Below, in pieces: positions 30,503 to 39,492 of a DNA stretch of 64,000 nt. A model generated the notes under the pieces. It was not told where the DNA came from. It searched no databases and was given only the letters and a program-made list of their open reading frames with translations. Location of the stretch: the NCBI GenBank assembly GCA_021812985.1, contig JAKAMG010000006.1:1-64000 (forward strand). Direction: 5' to 3'. Within the stretch, counting starts at the first letter, position 1. The number at the start of each line of letters is the position of its first letter. A program made the position numbers and the translations under genes. This DNA comes from Bacteroidota bacterium. Lineage in GTDB: Bacteria > Bacteroidota > Ignavibacteria > Kryptoniales > JAKASW01.

Positions 30503-31261
30503 ATGCTGGAGCTTTTGAGACTTCGTAAAAGACATGGAAGCCAGGCGATCCCGGACATCGTCAAGGCGGAACTCATGGAAACCCACAGAGGTTTTCCTGA
30601 AATAAATGAATCGAGGTTCTCTGGAAATCTAGACGAGCTGACCGCAATTTGTCCCACAGGCGCTATCGGCACGAGACCTCTTTCGATAGACATGGGGAAA
30701 TGCATTTTCTGCGGCGAGTGTGAGATACAGTCGGCGGGCGCCATCAGGTTCACTAACAGACATAAGACGGCGTCGACCAGAAGGGACGATCTTGTCGTTC
30801 CATCGGGATTGGCTTACGAAGAGTTCGGCGCGAAGGCGATTGAAGCTGCGGGAGGAATACGGAAAATACTTGGCCGTTCATTGAAGCTCAGGCAGGTTTC
30901 CGCGGGGGGGTGTAACGGGTGTGAGATGGAGCTCAATGCCTGCTCCAACGTGAACTTCGATATGGGGAGGTTCGGCATCGACTTCGTGGCCTCTCCCCGA
31001 CATGCCGATGGAATCGTGATCACCGGCCCAATCACGGGCAATATGGCGCCTGCCCTCTCTGACGCCTACAAAAGCGTGAGCGATCCGAAAATCGTTGTGG
31101 CTGTAGGCGCATGCGCCATCAGCGGGGGAGTGTTCGCGGAATCCAAACACTTGAACCGTACCTTCGTTGGCGAAGTGCAGGTCGACCTGTTTGTTCCCGG
31201 ATGTCCGCCGCATCCACTTACTTTTATAAATGCAATTCTTGATTTTCTGAAACGTCGCTGA
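30503..31261 (+). CDS. Ferredoxin-HyfI/NuoB-type small subunit fusion
   Basis: The track start (30446) lies in the previous gene; ATG at 30503 follows a GAGAGG site and is chosen, giving 252 residues. The N-terminal 95 residues carry half of a bacterial ferredoxin: C50 in ICPTGAI and C67/C70/C73 in KCIFCGEC, enough for one [4Fe-4S] cluster, while the second cluster set is missing. The C-terminal domain is the NuoB/HycG type with C137 and C140 (GGCNGCE), C204 (GAC) and C234 (PGCPPHP), which bind the proximal cluster. It is thus a HyfH-HyfI fusion that ends the operon. The large subunit upstream lacks nickel ligands, so the electron acceptor is unknown. Confidence 0.9.
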   Translation: MLELLRLRKRHGSQAIPDIVKAELMETHRGFPEINESRFSGNLDELTAICPTGAIGTRPLSIDMGKCIFCGECEIQSAGAIRFTNRHKTASTRRDDLVVPSGLAYEEFGAKAIEAAGGIRKILGRSLKLRQVSAGGCNGCEMELNACSNVNFDMGRFGIDFVASPRHADGIVITGPITGNMAPALSDAYKSVSDPKIVVAVGACAISGGVFAESKHLNRTFVGEVQVDLFVPGCPPHPLTFINAILDFLKRR

Positions 31262-31645
31262 AAAGTCTTCCCGGGAGATTAGTGGGTACTTCCTTCGTGT
31301 GACCCCCTCTTATCTTTTCCTCATTGTCTTGCTCAAGCCGTGAACCGGGTTGCGGTAGCGTTGACTTCCATCCCACGATGATTAAGTAACGCCCGGAAAT
31401 GGCCACGTCTCAAATTCATGTGATGGTGTTCGTGGCCAATTCATTCCCGCCGTCTTCTCGTTTGCCCGGTGGTAGACCTAGATGCAGAAAATGTTCTTCG
31501 GTTCAGTTTGCCAAAGCTTGCTGAGATTACTAACTTACCAGGCGCACATCACTCGTAGATTGCCACCCAGGCGTACGGGAGAGTCTGATGACGCAGTTCT
31601 TTTAATCCACGTTTCAAGAGACAGGACTAAGGGAGGTACCCAGGA
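31262..31645. other. Intergenic region after the complex-I-like operon
   Basis: A gap of 384 bases. The 60-aa minus-strand ORF (31224-31406) overlaps the previous gene and shows no family trait. I see no strong hairpin with a U-tract. The last 30 bases carry a purine-rich GGGAGGT site for the SGNH hydrolase gene. Confidence 0.45.
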
Positions 31646-32341
31646 ATGAGAACGATACTTCGTTACGCTTTTCTATCGCTGATTCTCCTTCAATATTCCG
31701 CCTACGGCCAAACCGTCACCGATTGGGCAAACCTGAAAAGATACGCTGAGGCCGATAGCAATCTCCCTCAGTTGGCTCCGGGAGAAAAGCGGGTTGTCTT
31801 CATGGGTAACTCCATCACTGAATTCTGGGCCAGGCTGGACAGCACCTTCTTCATTGACAACGGTTACATCGACAGAGGAATCAGCGGGCAGGTATCATCT
31901 CAGATGCTGCTCCGCTTCAGACAGGATGTTATCGACCTCAAACCGACGGTCGTCGTGATTCTCGCCGGTACAAATGACATAGCGGAAAATGCCGGTCCGA
32001 TATCACTGGAAGATGTCATGGGGAACATTATCTCCATGGCACAACTGGCTGAGACGAATAATATTAAAGTGATTCTTTGCTCCGTACTGCCGGCGTACGA
32101 TTTTCCATGGCACAAGGGTTTGCAGCCAGCGGAGAAGATCGTGAAGCTGAACTCCATGATTAAATCGTACTGTGATAAAAGCAATATCACCTACGCGGAT
32201 TACTACTCGAAAATGGTCGATGAGATGAAGGGGTTACCCGAAAAATATTCGCAAGACGGTGTCCATCCAAACTATGAAGGTTACAAGGTTATGGACTCGG
32301 TCATTAAGGGAGAAATCAATTCGTTACTGAGATCAAAATAG
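31646..32341 (+). CDS. Secreted SGNH/GDSL hydrolase
   Basis: A 231-residue exported esterase/lipase-like protein (signal peptide MRTILRYAFLSLILLQYSAYG). The SGNH blocks are intact: block I FMGNSIT with nucleophile Ser56, block II Gly in RGISGQ, block III GTND, and block V DGVHPN with Asp204 and His207. Its size is typical. A GGGAGGT ribosome site lies upstream, and the gene stands alone. Substrates of this family range from acyl esters on glycans to lipids. The FMGNSITEFW form is common in Bacteroidota glycan-related esterases, which would fit the nearby carbohydrate genes, but this is inference. Confidence 0.9.
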   Translation: MRTILRYAFLSLILLQYSAYGQTVTDWANLKRYAEADSNLPQLAPGEKRVVFMGNSITEFWARLDSTFFIDNGYIDRGISGQVSSQMLLRFRQDVIDLKPTVVVILAGTNDIAENAGPISLEDVMGNIISMAQLAETNNIKVILCSVLPAYDFPWHKGLQPAEKIVKLNSMIKSYCDKSNITYADYYSKMVDEMKGLPEKYSQDGVHPNYEGYKVMDSVIKGEINSLLRSK

Positions 32342-32541
32342 CGTTTGTTTGGCGGATGCTTCCGGTCCGCTCCAGTCTGGCGACAGCAAGGCATACCGGC
32401 CTGCGTGTTTTTGCCACCGGTGAGGTAAAACAGTGCAAGAACCCGTATTGACCCCCTTTCTTCCGTTGAGAAGCGATGTGAAAGTAGGGGAATCGCCGGT
32501 TGCATGCCGGCACCAATTTTGTGGAACCTAAAGAGGTAGCT

Positions 32542-32571
32542 TTTGTTTAATTTTATTGAAGGATATATTTA
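32542..32571 (+). promoter_or_regulatory. Candidate Bacteroidota-type promoter (TTTG-18-TATATTTA)
   Basis: The AT-rich stretch holds TTTG and, 18 bases later, TATATTTA, close to the Bacteroides TTTG / TAnnTTTG pattern. It ends 8 bases before the start of the Cys/Met-rich protein gene, so a transcript would be nearly leaderless. Weak evidence only. Confidence 0.25.
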
Positions 32572-32578
32572 GTAGTAA

Positions 32579-33010
32579 ATGAGTACGAGAGTTAAATATT
32601 TCAATCTTCTGGTCCTGTCGGCCTTCCTGGTCGGGCAGGTTCAGTACGCGTACTCCTATTATTTCTGCAGCATGTCAAAGCAGCAGGTCAGCTCTCCGTC
32701 GATGAATATGGACATGATGGATGCCGCGTCAGAAAACATGTGCGACCAGTGTCAGGCAGTTACGCCGATTCGCGATGGCGCGCATCTCACCCAGACTGAT
32801 TGTGTCAGCTTAATTACATCCCAGAAAAGCACGGTCGACAACTTTACCGACTCACACAGGCTGGTACAGCATTTCATATCAGCCGCATTAGTCGGCAGTT
32901 CTCTTTCAACGGTTGCCTCTCGGCTGCCATTTACTGCATCCCACGTACTGCCTACCGCTGTTTCACCTCCATTAGATTTACCAACTCTCAATAGTAATCT
33001 CCGTATTTAA
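32579..33010 (+). CDS. Small secreted Cys/Met-rich protein ahead of the Cus operon
   Basis: A 143-residue protein with a hydrophobic N-terminal segment (YFNLLVLSAFLVGQVQYAYS) that should act as a signal peptide or anchor. Just after it lies a Cys/Met cluster (YYFCSMSKQQ..., then MNMDMMDA and MCDQCQ), which could bind a soft metal such as Cu(I) or Ag(I). The rest is Ser/Thr/Leu-rich and without known motif. It lies about 160 bases upstream of a CusC-like gene, with no convincing terminator between. I do not recognise the family. Inference: a periplasmic metal-binding accessory of the efflux system. Confidence 0.6.
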   Translation: MSTRVKYFNLLVLSAFLVGQVQYAYSYYFCSMSKQQVSSPSMNMDMMDAASENMCDQCQAVTPIRDGAHLTQTDCVSLITSQKSTVDNFTDSHRLVQHFISAALVGSSLSTVASRLPFTASHVLPTAVSPPLDLPTLNSNLRI

Positions 33011-33168
33011 GTCCTCTCCCCGGCGATAAGTTCCCTGGGGCGTAGTGTGTCCGAGCGAACATGCCGTGCACGGTGTGATCCAGACCGCTCAGTCCCTCGA
33101 TGTACTTGTCTATTCTCCTCAAATGTGCTTAATCGTGCAGTGGGCTTCCGCTGCATTAGAAAAGGAAA

Positions 33169-34479
33169 ATGGAAAGGCGAAGCATGTTTTCAAAGAATCT
33201 TAGGTTGTCAATTTTGAATTGCGTAATAGGACTGGGGCTTGTTCTGCTATCGACGGTGAGCGCGTTCGGAAGGTCTCAGCTTGACAGCCTCATCTCGGTG
33301 GCGGTGAGGCACAATCCTGAAATCAGGATGGCCCAATATGAATCGATGGCAGCTCAGGCAAAGCTTGAGCCTGCGGGACAACTCCCTGATCCCGAGCTAA
33401 GGGTGGGAGCCATGAATGTTCCATCCGATTTCAACTTCACTTCCGAGACCATGACGATGGCGCCGGAATTCACGCTGATGGAAATGTTCCCGTGGTTTGG
33501 GAAGTTATCTGCCGCCGCCGATGCCGAGAAATACGGATACGAGTCTTCGTCGGACAGACTGGCGAGCGTGGCACTTGACGTTGTGACCAATCTGAAGAAA
33601 ATCTATGGCGAGCTTTATAGCGTCGAGAAATCTGTGCAGTATCTTGAATACAAGAAGCGGCTCCTCCAAGGCGTGGTCAGGGTCGCTGAGCAGCTATTCG
33701 CCGTCGGCCAGGTTCCTCAACAGGATGTCTTCCGTGCTACCGCTGAGCTGACTATGGTACAATCCGCTATCGTACTGAAACGGGGAGAACTTTCCGAATT
33801 GGAAGCAAAGCTTGGTGCAATCCTCGGCCGGAACGAGTCCTACAGATTACAGGTCGATACACTAATGCTCCCTGATCTCGCACCCCTGTCAACGCTTGAA
33901 ATCAGACTACGTGAAGGAAGCCCTGATCTGAGTGAGGTAAGGAACGTTCAGCGGGCAGCTGAGGCAAAGGAGGTATTGGCGAGAAAAGCGGCGGTACCGG
34001 ACATCACTGCCGGGGTGTCGTACGGATTTCGCAGCGCGCTTATCCCGGGCGGCATGAAAGCCCCGAATCTCATAAGCGTCGAGTTCGGAGTCAATATTCC
34101 AATCTTCTTCGGGGCCCGACAACAGAAGATGATTGATGAGGCGGATTTCATGCGGCGTGCCGCCGACCAGCAATATGGCGTGGTCACTCTCGCGTTATAC
34201 AGCCGGCTCCGCTCCTCGTATGCAAATGCGGCCGCCCAAAAAGAGCTTATTCCTCTTTATGCAAATGAATTGATCCCGCAGTATGAGGCGACTTACAACT
34301 CTTCGCTGTCTGCCTATTCCGTTGGTAAGACGACATTCGCGATGCTGATTGACAACCTTACCACTTTGATAAATGCGAAAATTGAGTTTGTGAAAATTGA
34401 ATCCGCGTATTTCTCCGCATCAGCCGACATTTCTAGGCTTGTCGGAGAAGGTTCAGAATCTTACAAAGGTGTGAAATGA
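33169..34479 (+). CDS. cusC-like: CusC-like TolC-family outer-membrane protein
   Basis: A 436-residue exported protein of the outer-membrane efflux family (VAVRHNPEIRMAQYESMAAQ at the mature N-terminus, signal peptide ending SAFG). Long coiled-coil helices near residues 110-190 and 320-410 form the periplasmic tunnel. ATG at 33184 (MFSKNLRLSI) is an alternative start with a purine-rich site upstream. It overlaps the CusB-like gene by four bases (ATGA), so the three pump parts are translationally coupled. The metal assignment comes from the partner genes. Confidence 0.9.
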   Translation: MERRSMFSKNLRLSILNCVIGLGLVLLSTVSAFGRSQLDSLISVAVRHNPEIRMAQYESMAAQAKLEPAGQLPDPELRVGAMNVPSDFNFTSETMTMAPEFTLMEMFPWFGKLSAAADAEKYGYESSSDRLASVALDVVTNLKKIYGELYSVEKSVQYLEYKKRLLQGVVRVAEQLFAVGQVPQQDVFRATAELTMVQSAIVLKRGELSELEAKLGAILGRNESYRLQVDTLMLPDLAPLSTLEIRLREGSPDLSEVRNVQRAAEAKEVLARKAAVPDITAGVSYGFRSALIPGGMKAPNLISVEFGVNIPIFFGARQQKMIDEADFMRRAADQQYGVVTLALYSRLRSSYANAAAQKELIPLYANELIPQYEATYNSSLSAYSVGKTTFAMLIDNLTTLINAKIEFVKIESAYFSASADISRLVGEGSESYKGVK

Positions 34480-36158
34480 GAAAAACATATTTGATAATCG
34501 TCCCATTGATCGCGACAGCGCTTATGCTGGCTGGCTGTGGCAAATCTCAAAGAGGGAGCGGTACAGCTAGCGGAGATTCGACCGTAGTCGGCGCCAGCTC
34601 CGGCGCACGGAAAGTCTTGTTCTGGTACGATCCCATGAATCCGACAGTCCACTTCGACCACCCCGGGAAATCTCCGTTCATGGATATGGAGCTTCAGCCG
34701 ATGTATGCCGACCGGAACGTTTCCAATCCAAACATGATTTCTGTGGATCCTGCCATGGTACAAAACATCGGTGTTGTAACGGCGCCGGTCGAACGCCGCC
34801 GGCTTACCAGGACTATCAACACGTACGGCGTAGTAATGCCGGACGAGAAGAGCATAAGCGACATAAATACGCGCGTCAGCGGCTGGATTGACAGACTATA
34901 CTTTGACTATACCGGCATGACTGTTCGAAAGGGAGAGCCGATGGCCGTCATATACAGCCCTGAGCTGATTGCCGCCGAACAGGAATTCCTGCAATCCGTG
35001 AGCTTTGCGGGAGTCAGCGGGAACGGCGTAACACAGTCAAATCCTCTAATAGCCAGCGCGCGTCAACGTCTCGCATTCTTCGGGATGAGCGACGGGGAAA
35101 TCAATGAGCTTCAAAAGACAGGTAAGGTAAACGACCGGGTCACGATTTATTCTCCAAGTGACGGTGTGATTTTGGAAAAGGATGTATTCGAGGGACAGAA
35201 GATTTCCGAAGGCCAAAGTCTTTTCAGGGTCGCGAACCTCTACCAAGTGTGGATTCTCGCCGACGTATTCAAGATTGACATGCCGTTTCTGAAACTCGGC
35301 TCACCGGCGACCGTGAGCTACAGCAGTTCTGAATCATATGATGGGGAGGTCGATTTCGTCTACCCTGAAGTCGATGCCGCGGCAAGAAGCGTGAAAGTCA
35401 GGATCCCGCTCTACAATCCTGACATGGATATGAAAGTCGGACAGTATGTGAATGTCACGATTCGTTCGCAGGTTAGCTATGACGCGGTCGCGGTCCCTTC
35501 ACAGGCGGTAATCAACACGGGGCTCAGGCAGGTTGTCGCTGTGGCTCTCGGAGCAGGAAAATTTGAAATTCGTCAGGTAAAACTGGGCGCGTATGCAGAT
35601 GGTTATTACGAGGTGCTCGATGGCCTCGACGAGGGAGAAATGGTGGTGACGTCAGGACAATTTCTTATCGATTCCGACGCGAACCTGCGTGAGGCTGGCG
35701 CCGCCATGGCCGGCATGTCCATGCCGCCCCCTTCGCCCGGAACTCCCGATGGGCAAAACGGAAGCACTGACGACATGCCTGGAATGAATGTACCCACTCA
35801 TGGAAACGGTTCAGCTGAACGCACGGAGGACATGCCCGGCATGGATATGCATGGCAAGGGGATGGACCATCTAACGCATAACGGAGACCACCGAACGGGG
35901 AACGGATCAACGCAAAGCATGGATATGCCGGGGATGAATATGAGATCCAGGAAGAAGACGGTGAAGAGAAGCTCCATGGAAGGCATCGGGATGCCAGGAT
36001 TGGACATGTCGGGCCACGCCGCGAAGAAGATGAACGCGGAGCGGAAGACGAAATCGGTAAAGCCTAAGAATAATGATTCCATGGACGGAATGGACATTAA
36101 CATGCCCGGAATGAAGATGGGCAACATGTCAAACGATAGTACGAGACAGGAGCACTGA
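34476..36158 (+). CDS. cusB-like: CusB-like metal efflux adaptor lipoprotein with long Met/His-rich tail
   Basis: A 560-residue adaptor. It has a lipobox (LMLAGC, Cys21) and a heavy-metal-binding domain of the YDPMNP type near 47-78 (FWYDPMNP, FMDMELQPMY). A CusB-like core follows, with lipoyl (about 130-260), beta-barrel and membrane-proximal domains up to about residue 405. The last 150 residues are not part of the usual fold: they are low in hydrophobic residues and contain 23 Met and 7 His, with four MPGM and one MPGL motifs (for example EDMPGMDMHG). Such tails are expected to bind Cu(I)/Ag(I). It overlaps CusC by four bases and the CusA start follows one base after its stop. Confidence 0.92.
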   Translation: MRKTYLIIVPLIATALMLAGCGKSQRGSGTASGDSTVVGASSGARKVLFWYDPMNPTVHFDHPGKSPFMDMELQPMYADRNVSNPNMISVDPAMVQNIGVVTAPVERRRLTRTINTYGVVMPDEKSISDINTRVSGWIDRLYFDYTGMTVRKGEPMAVIYSPELIAAEQEFLQSVSFAGVSGNGVTQSNPLIASARQRLAFFGMSDGEINELQKTGKVNDRVTIYSPSDGVILEKDVFEGQKISEGQSLFRVANLYQVWILADVFKIDMPFLKLGSPATVSYSSSESYDGEVDFVYPEVDAAARSVKVRIPLYNPDMDMKVGQYVNVTIRSQVSYDAVAVPSQAVINTGLRQVVAVALGAGKFEIRQVKLGAYADGYYEVLDGLDEGEMVVTSGQFLIDSDANLREAGAAMAGMSMPPPSPGTPDGQNGSTDDMPGMNVPTHGNGSAERTEDMPGMDMHGKGMDHLTHNGDHRTGNGSTQSMDMPGMNMRSRKKTVKRSSMEGIGMPGLDMSGHAAKKMNAERKTKSVKPKNNDSMDGMDINMPGMKMGNMSNDSTRQEH

Positions 36159-36159
36159 C

Positions 36160-39100
36160 ATGCTTGCGAAAATAATTGAATGGTCGATAAAGAATCGCTT
36201 CATAGTCATGCTGCTCCTGATCTTCCTACTGGCGGCGGGCTATTACTCTCTGTCGACAAGCCCCGTCGACGCGATCCCGGATTTGAGCGATGTCCAGGTG
36301 ATTGTGTACACGGAGTATCCCGGCCAGTCGCCGACGGTGGTACAGGACCAGGTCACGTATCCGCTCACCTCATCTCTCATTTCGCTTCCAAATGCAAAAG
36401 TCGTACGCGGTTACTCCTACTTCGGATTCTCGCTGGTCTACATAATCTTCAAAGATGGCACAGATCTCTACTGGGCCCGAAGCCGTGTTCTGGAGTACCT
36501 CAATTATGCGGCTAAGCGATTACCGCAGGGGGTGATGCCCGCTCTTGGTCCTGACGCCACGCCTGTCGGCTGGGTCTACGAGTATGCTCTCAAGTCCGAC
36601 AAGAGAAGCCTTGGGGACTTGCGCTCGATACAGGATTATTATTTAAAGTATGGGCTATCGACAGTACCGGGTGTCGCAGAGGTCGCGAGCGTCGGCGGAT
36701 ACGTGAAGGAGTGGAGGGCCACGCTCGACCCGCGCAAACTTTTGGCATACCACATTTCTCCCATGCAGGTGATGAACTCCATCAAGGAAAGCAACAACGA
36801 CGTAGGCGGGGAGGTCATCGACCATGCCGGGTATGAGCTGATGATTAGAGGTCTTGGTTACATCAAGACACCGGACGACATGAAGAATATTCCTCTCGGT
36901 GTATCCCGCGGCGGTAGATTCTACCCGCTCTCTGGCGCTATGGGTACGGCACAGAACGGGAGCGCTGAATCCGGTTCTATGAACAGTGGGTCTTCTCAGC
37001 AGGGGATGGGACGGAGCGCGGGGAGTGCAACTTCAGACACGCGGAATCTTGTCTCTGCCTACCAGTCTCCTGCATCCGATTTTTCCACCGGAACTCCGGT
37101 TCTCCTTGGAGACGTTGCAGATGTCGAGGTAGTCGCGGCCGCGCGGCGCGGAGTGGCGGATCTGAACGGCGAAGGAGACGTTGTCGGAGGTATAATCGAG
37201 ATGCGATACGGGGAGAACGCGCTCAAAGTCATCGAGGGGGTTAAGGCAAAACTCGCCGAGCTGAAACAGGGGCTACCGCCTGACGTCCATATAGTTCCCG
37301 TCTACGACAGGGCTGACCTGATCCAAAGAGCTATCAACACACTTCGGGACAAGCTCATAGAGGAATCAATCATAGTGGCTTTGGTTTGCCTCCTCTTCCT
37401 GTTCCACTTCAGAAGCGGGTTCGTCGCGATATTCACTCTCCCCACCGCGATACTCATGGCATTCATCGTGATGAGGTGGCAAGGACTTAACGCGAATATT
37501 ATGTCACTCGGAGGGATTGCCGTTGCGATTGGAGCGATGGTGGACTCCGCCATAATCATGATCGAGAACGCCCACAAACATATCGAGGAGGATGGCGGGA
37601 AGACGGACAGGTGGACACTCATCACTGAATCGTCGAAGGAGGTCGGCCCGTCTCTGTTCTACTCACTTCTCGTGATAACCGTATCGTTCGTGCCAGTGTT
37701 TGCTTTGACCGGACAATCCGGTCGCCTGTTCAAGCCGCTCGCGTTTACCAAGACTTATTCGATGGCGGCCGCCGCGCTACTCGGCATAACTGTCGTACCC
37801 ATTCTGATGGGATACTTCATAAGGGGAAAAGTGCCGCCGGAAGAAAGGAATCCAATCAACCGGATATTGATGAAATTATATGCTCCGGTACTTGATTTCG
37901 TATTGAAATTCAAATGGTGGGTTCTCGGTGTTGCTTTGCTGATAATGGGAGTCACGGTCTATCCCTACATGAGGCTTGGTTCAGAGTTCATGCCGCCACT
38001 TTGGGAGGGAACCCTCCTCTACATGCCTTCCACGTTTCCGGGAATCTCCATTACGCAGGCACGCCAGACGCTCGAGATGACGGACAAGATCATAAAGAAA
38101 TTTCCGGAAGTCACGACCGTGTTTGGAAAAGCGGGTAGAGCGAATACACCTCTGGATCCGGCCGGTCTTGACATGTTCGAGACAACAGTGAATCTCAAGC
38201 CTGAATCTGAATGGCCAAAGGGAATGACGCCGGAAAAACTGAAAGCGGCTCTGAATGATGCCCTTCAGGTTCCGGGCCTTTCAAATGTCTGGACCATGCC
38301 CATCAAGAATCGCGTAGACATGACCAGCACCGGGATCAAAAGCCAGATCGGCATAAAAGTCATGGGGCCTGATCTCGATTCGCTCCAGGCTATAGGGGAG
38401 AGGATAGAGGCTCTTCTGAAGAAACTTCCTGAAACCTCGAGCGCGTTCGCGGAGCGTGTCGGATTCGGAAATTATGTCGACTTCAAGATAGACCGGGTCG
38501 AAGCGGCGAGATACGATCTGAGTGTGGAAGATATTGAAGACGTTATTAAAAGCGCAATGGGCGGCATGCCAGTTGGGCAGATCGTCTCAGGCATTGAGCG
38601 TTACCCGATCACCGTCCGCTACGCGCTCGAACAAAGGGACAATCCAGAAGCCCTGAAACGCGTTCTTGTCCCCACGCCTACCGGAGCCCAAATTCCGATA
38701 GGGGATGTGGCGCAAATGATAATTCATCACGGCCCGATGTTCATCAGGACGGAAGGCGCCGTTCCGACCATCTACGTCTTCGTGGATGCAAACACTTCAG
38801 ACATAGGTGGATACGTCTCCAAAGCAAAGCAATACCTTGCGCAGAATCTCAAGGTTCCGACGGGCTACTTCATAACCTGGAGCGGACAATTCGAGTTCAT
38901 GCAGGAAGCCGCGAGGACTTTGTGGCTCATAATTCCGGCCACGCTGCTCCTTGTCCTCCTCATCATCCACCTCAACACGAAGTCCCTGACGAAAACGCTC
39001 ATCGTCATGCTTGCCGTCCCGTTCTCACTCGTGGGGGCGATATGGTTCCTTTACATACTCGGTTACAACCTCAGCGTAGCGGTCGCGGTCGGCATGATTG

Positions 39101-39492
39101 CGCTTGCAGGCCTCGATGCTGAAACTGGTGTGGTGATGCTCTTATATCTGGACATCGCATACGAAAAGATGAAGAATGCCGGACATATGCTGACATCTGC
39201 ACATCTTAAGGAAGCCATACACGAGGGTGCTGTGAGAAGAGTTCGCCCCAAGATGATGACCGCTTCTGCAATCTTCGCGGGCCTGCTCCCGATTATGTGG
39301 GCCACCGGGACAGGCGCTGACGTGATGAAGAGGATCGCGGCTCCAATGGTTGGAGGAGTAGTCACAAGCGTGCTTCTTGAACTCATGGTCTATCCGGTGA
39401 TTTATTATCTCTGGAGGAGACGGGAACTGAGACAAAAAGCGGGTATTGTCGAAAGCTTTTCGCAAGGGGGGAAGGAGCCTGAAGGTAGGTAA
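36160..39492 (+). CDS. cusA-like: CusA-like heavy-metal RND efflux pump
   Basis: An 1110-residue pump of the HME-RND family. The N-terminal signature PVDAIPDLSDVQVIV and the TM10 motif AGLDAETGVVMLLYLD are those of the monovalent-metal (Cu/Ag) group. The three methionines that carry the metal in E. coli CusA have counterparts here: LLYMPSTFPGIS, LDMFETTV and RVDMTSTGI. A low-complexity Ser/Gly/Met insertion is present at about residues 258-310 (GTAQNGSAESGSMNSGSSQQ), which makes this pump longer than E. coli CusA (1047). It completes the CusCBA set; the efflux path is from periplasm and cytoplasm to outside. A strong hairpin lies directly after the stop. Confidence 0.94.
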   Translation: MLAKIIEWSIKNRFIVMLLLIFLLAAGYYSLSTSPVDAIPDLSDVQVIVYTEYPGQSPTVVQDQVTYPLTSSLISLPNAKVVRGYSYFGFSLVYIIFKDGTDLYWARSRVLEYLNYAAKRLPQGVMPALGPDATPVGWVYEYALKSDKRSLGDLRSIQDYYLKYGLSTVPGVAEVASVGGYVKEWRATLDPRKLLAYHISPMQVMNSIKESNNDVGGEVIDHAGYELMIRGLGYIKTPDDMKNIPLGVSRGGRFYPLSGAMGTAQNGSAESGSMNSGSSQQGMGRSAGSATSDTRNLVSAYQSPASDFSTGTPVLLGDVADVEVVAAARRGVADLNGEGDVVGGIIEMRYGENALKVIEGVKAKLAELKQGLPPDVHIVPVYDRADLIQRAINTLRDKLIEESIIVALVCLLFLFHFRSGFVAIFTLPTAILMAFIVMRWQGLNANIMSLGGIAVAIGAMVDSAIIMIENAHKHIEEDGGKTDRWTLITESSKEVGPSLFYSLLVITVSFVPVFALTGQSGRLFKPLAFTKTYSMAAAALLGITVVPILMGYFIRGKVPPEERNPINRILMKLYAPVLDFVLKFKWWVLGVALLIMGVTVYPYMRLGSEFMPPLWEGTLLYMPSTFPGISITQARQTLEMTDKIIKKFPEVTTVFGKAGRANTPLDPAGLDMFETTVNLKPESEWPKGMTPEKLKAALNDALQVPGLSNVWTMPIKNRVDMTSTGIKSQIGIKVMGPDLDSLQAIGERIEALLKKLPETSSAFAERVGFGNYVDFKIDRVEAARYDLSVEDIEDVIKSAMGGMPVGQIVSGIERYPITVRYALEQRDNPEALKRVLVPTPTGAQIPIGDVAQMIIHHGPMFIRTEGAVPTIYVFVDANTSDIGGYVSKAKQYLAQNLKVPTGYFITWSGQFEFMQEAARTLWLIIPATLLLVLLIIHLNTKSLTKTLIVMLAVPFSLVGAIWFLYILGYNLSVAVAVGMIALAGLDAETGVVMLLYLDIAYEKMKNAGHMLTSAHLKEAIHEGAVRRVRPKMMTASAIFAGLLPIMWATGTGADVMKRIAAPMVGGVVTSVLLELMVYPVIYYLWRRRELRQKAGIVESFSQGGKEPEGR

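Noticed and set aside
23997-31261. Reading the operon as a working hydrogenase-4 or formate hydrogenlyase
   Set aside because: The large subunit lacks both CxxC nickel sites, and no hyp, fdhF or HyfD gene is present, so hydrogen chemistry is not supported.
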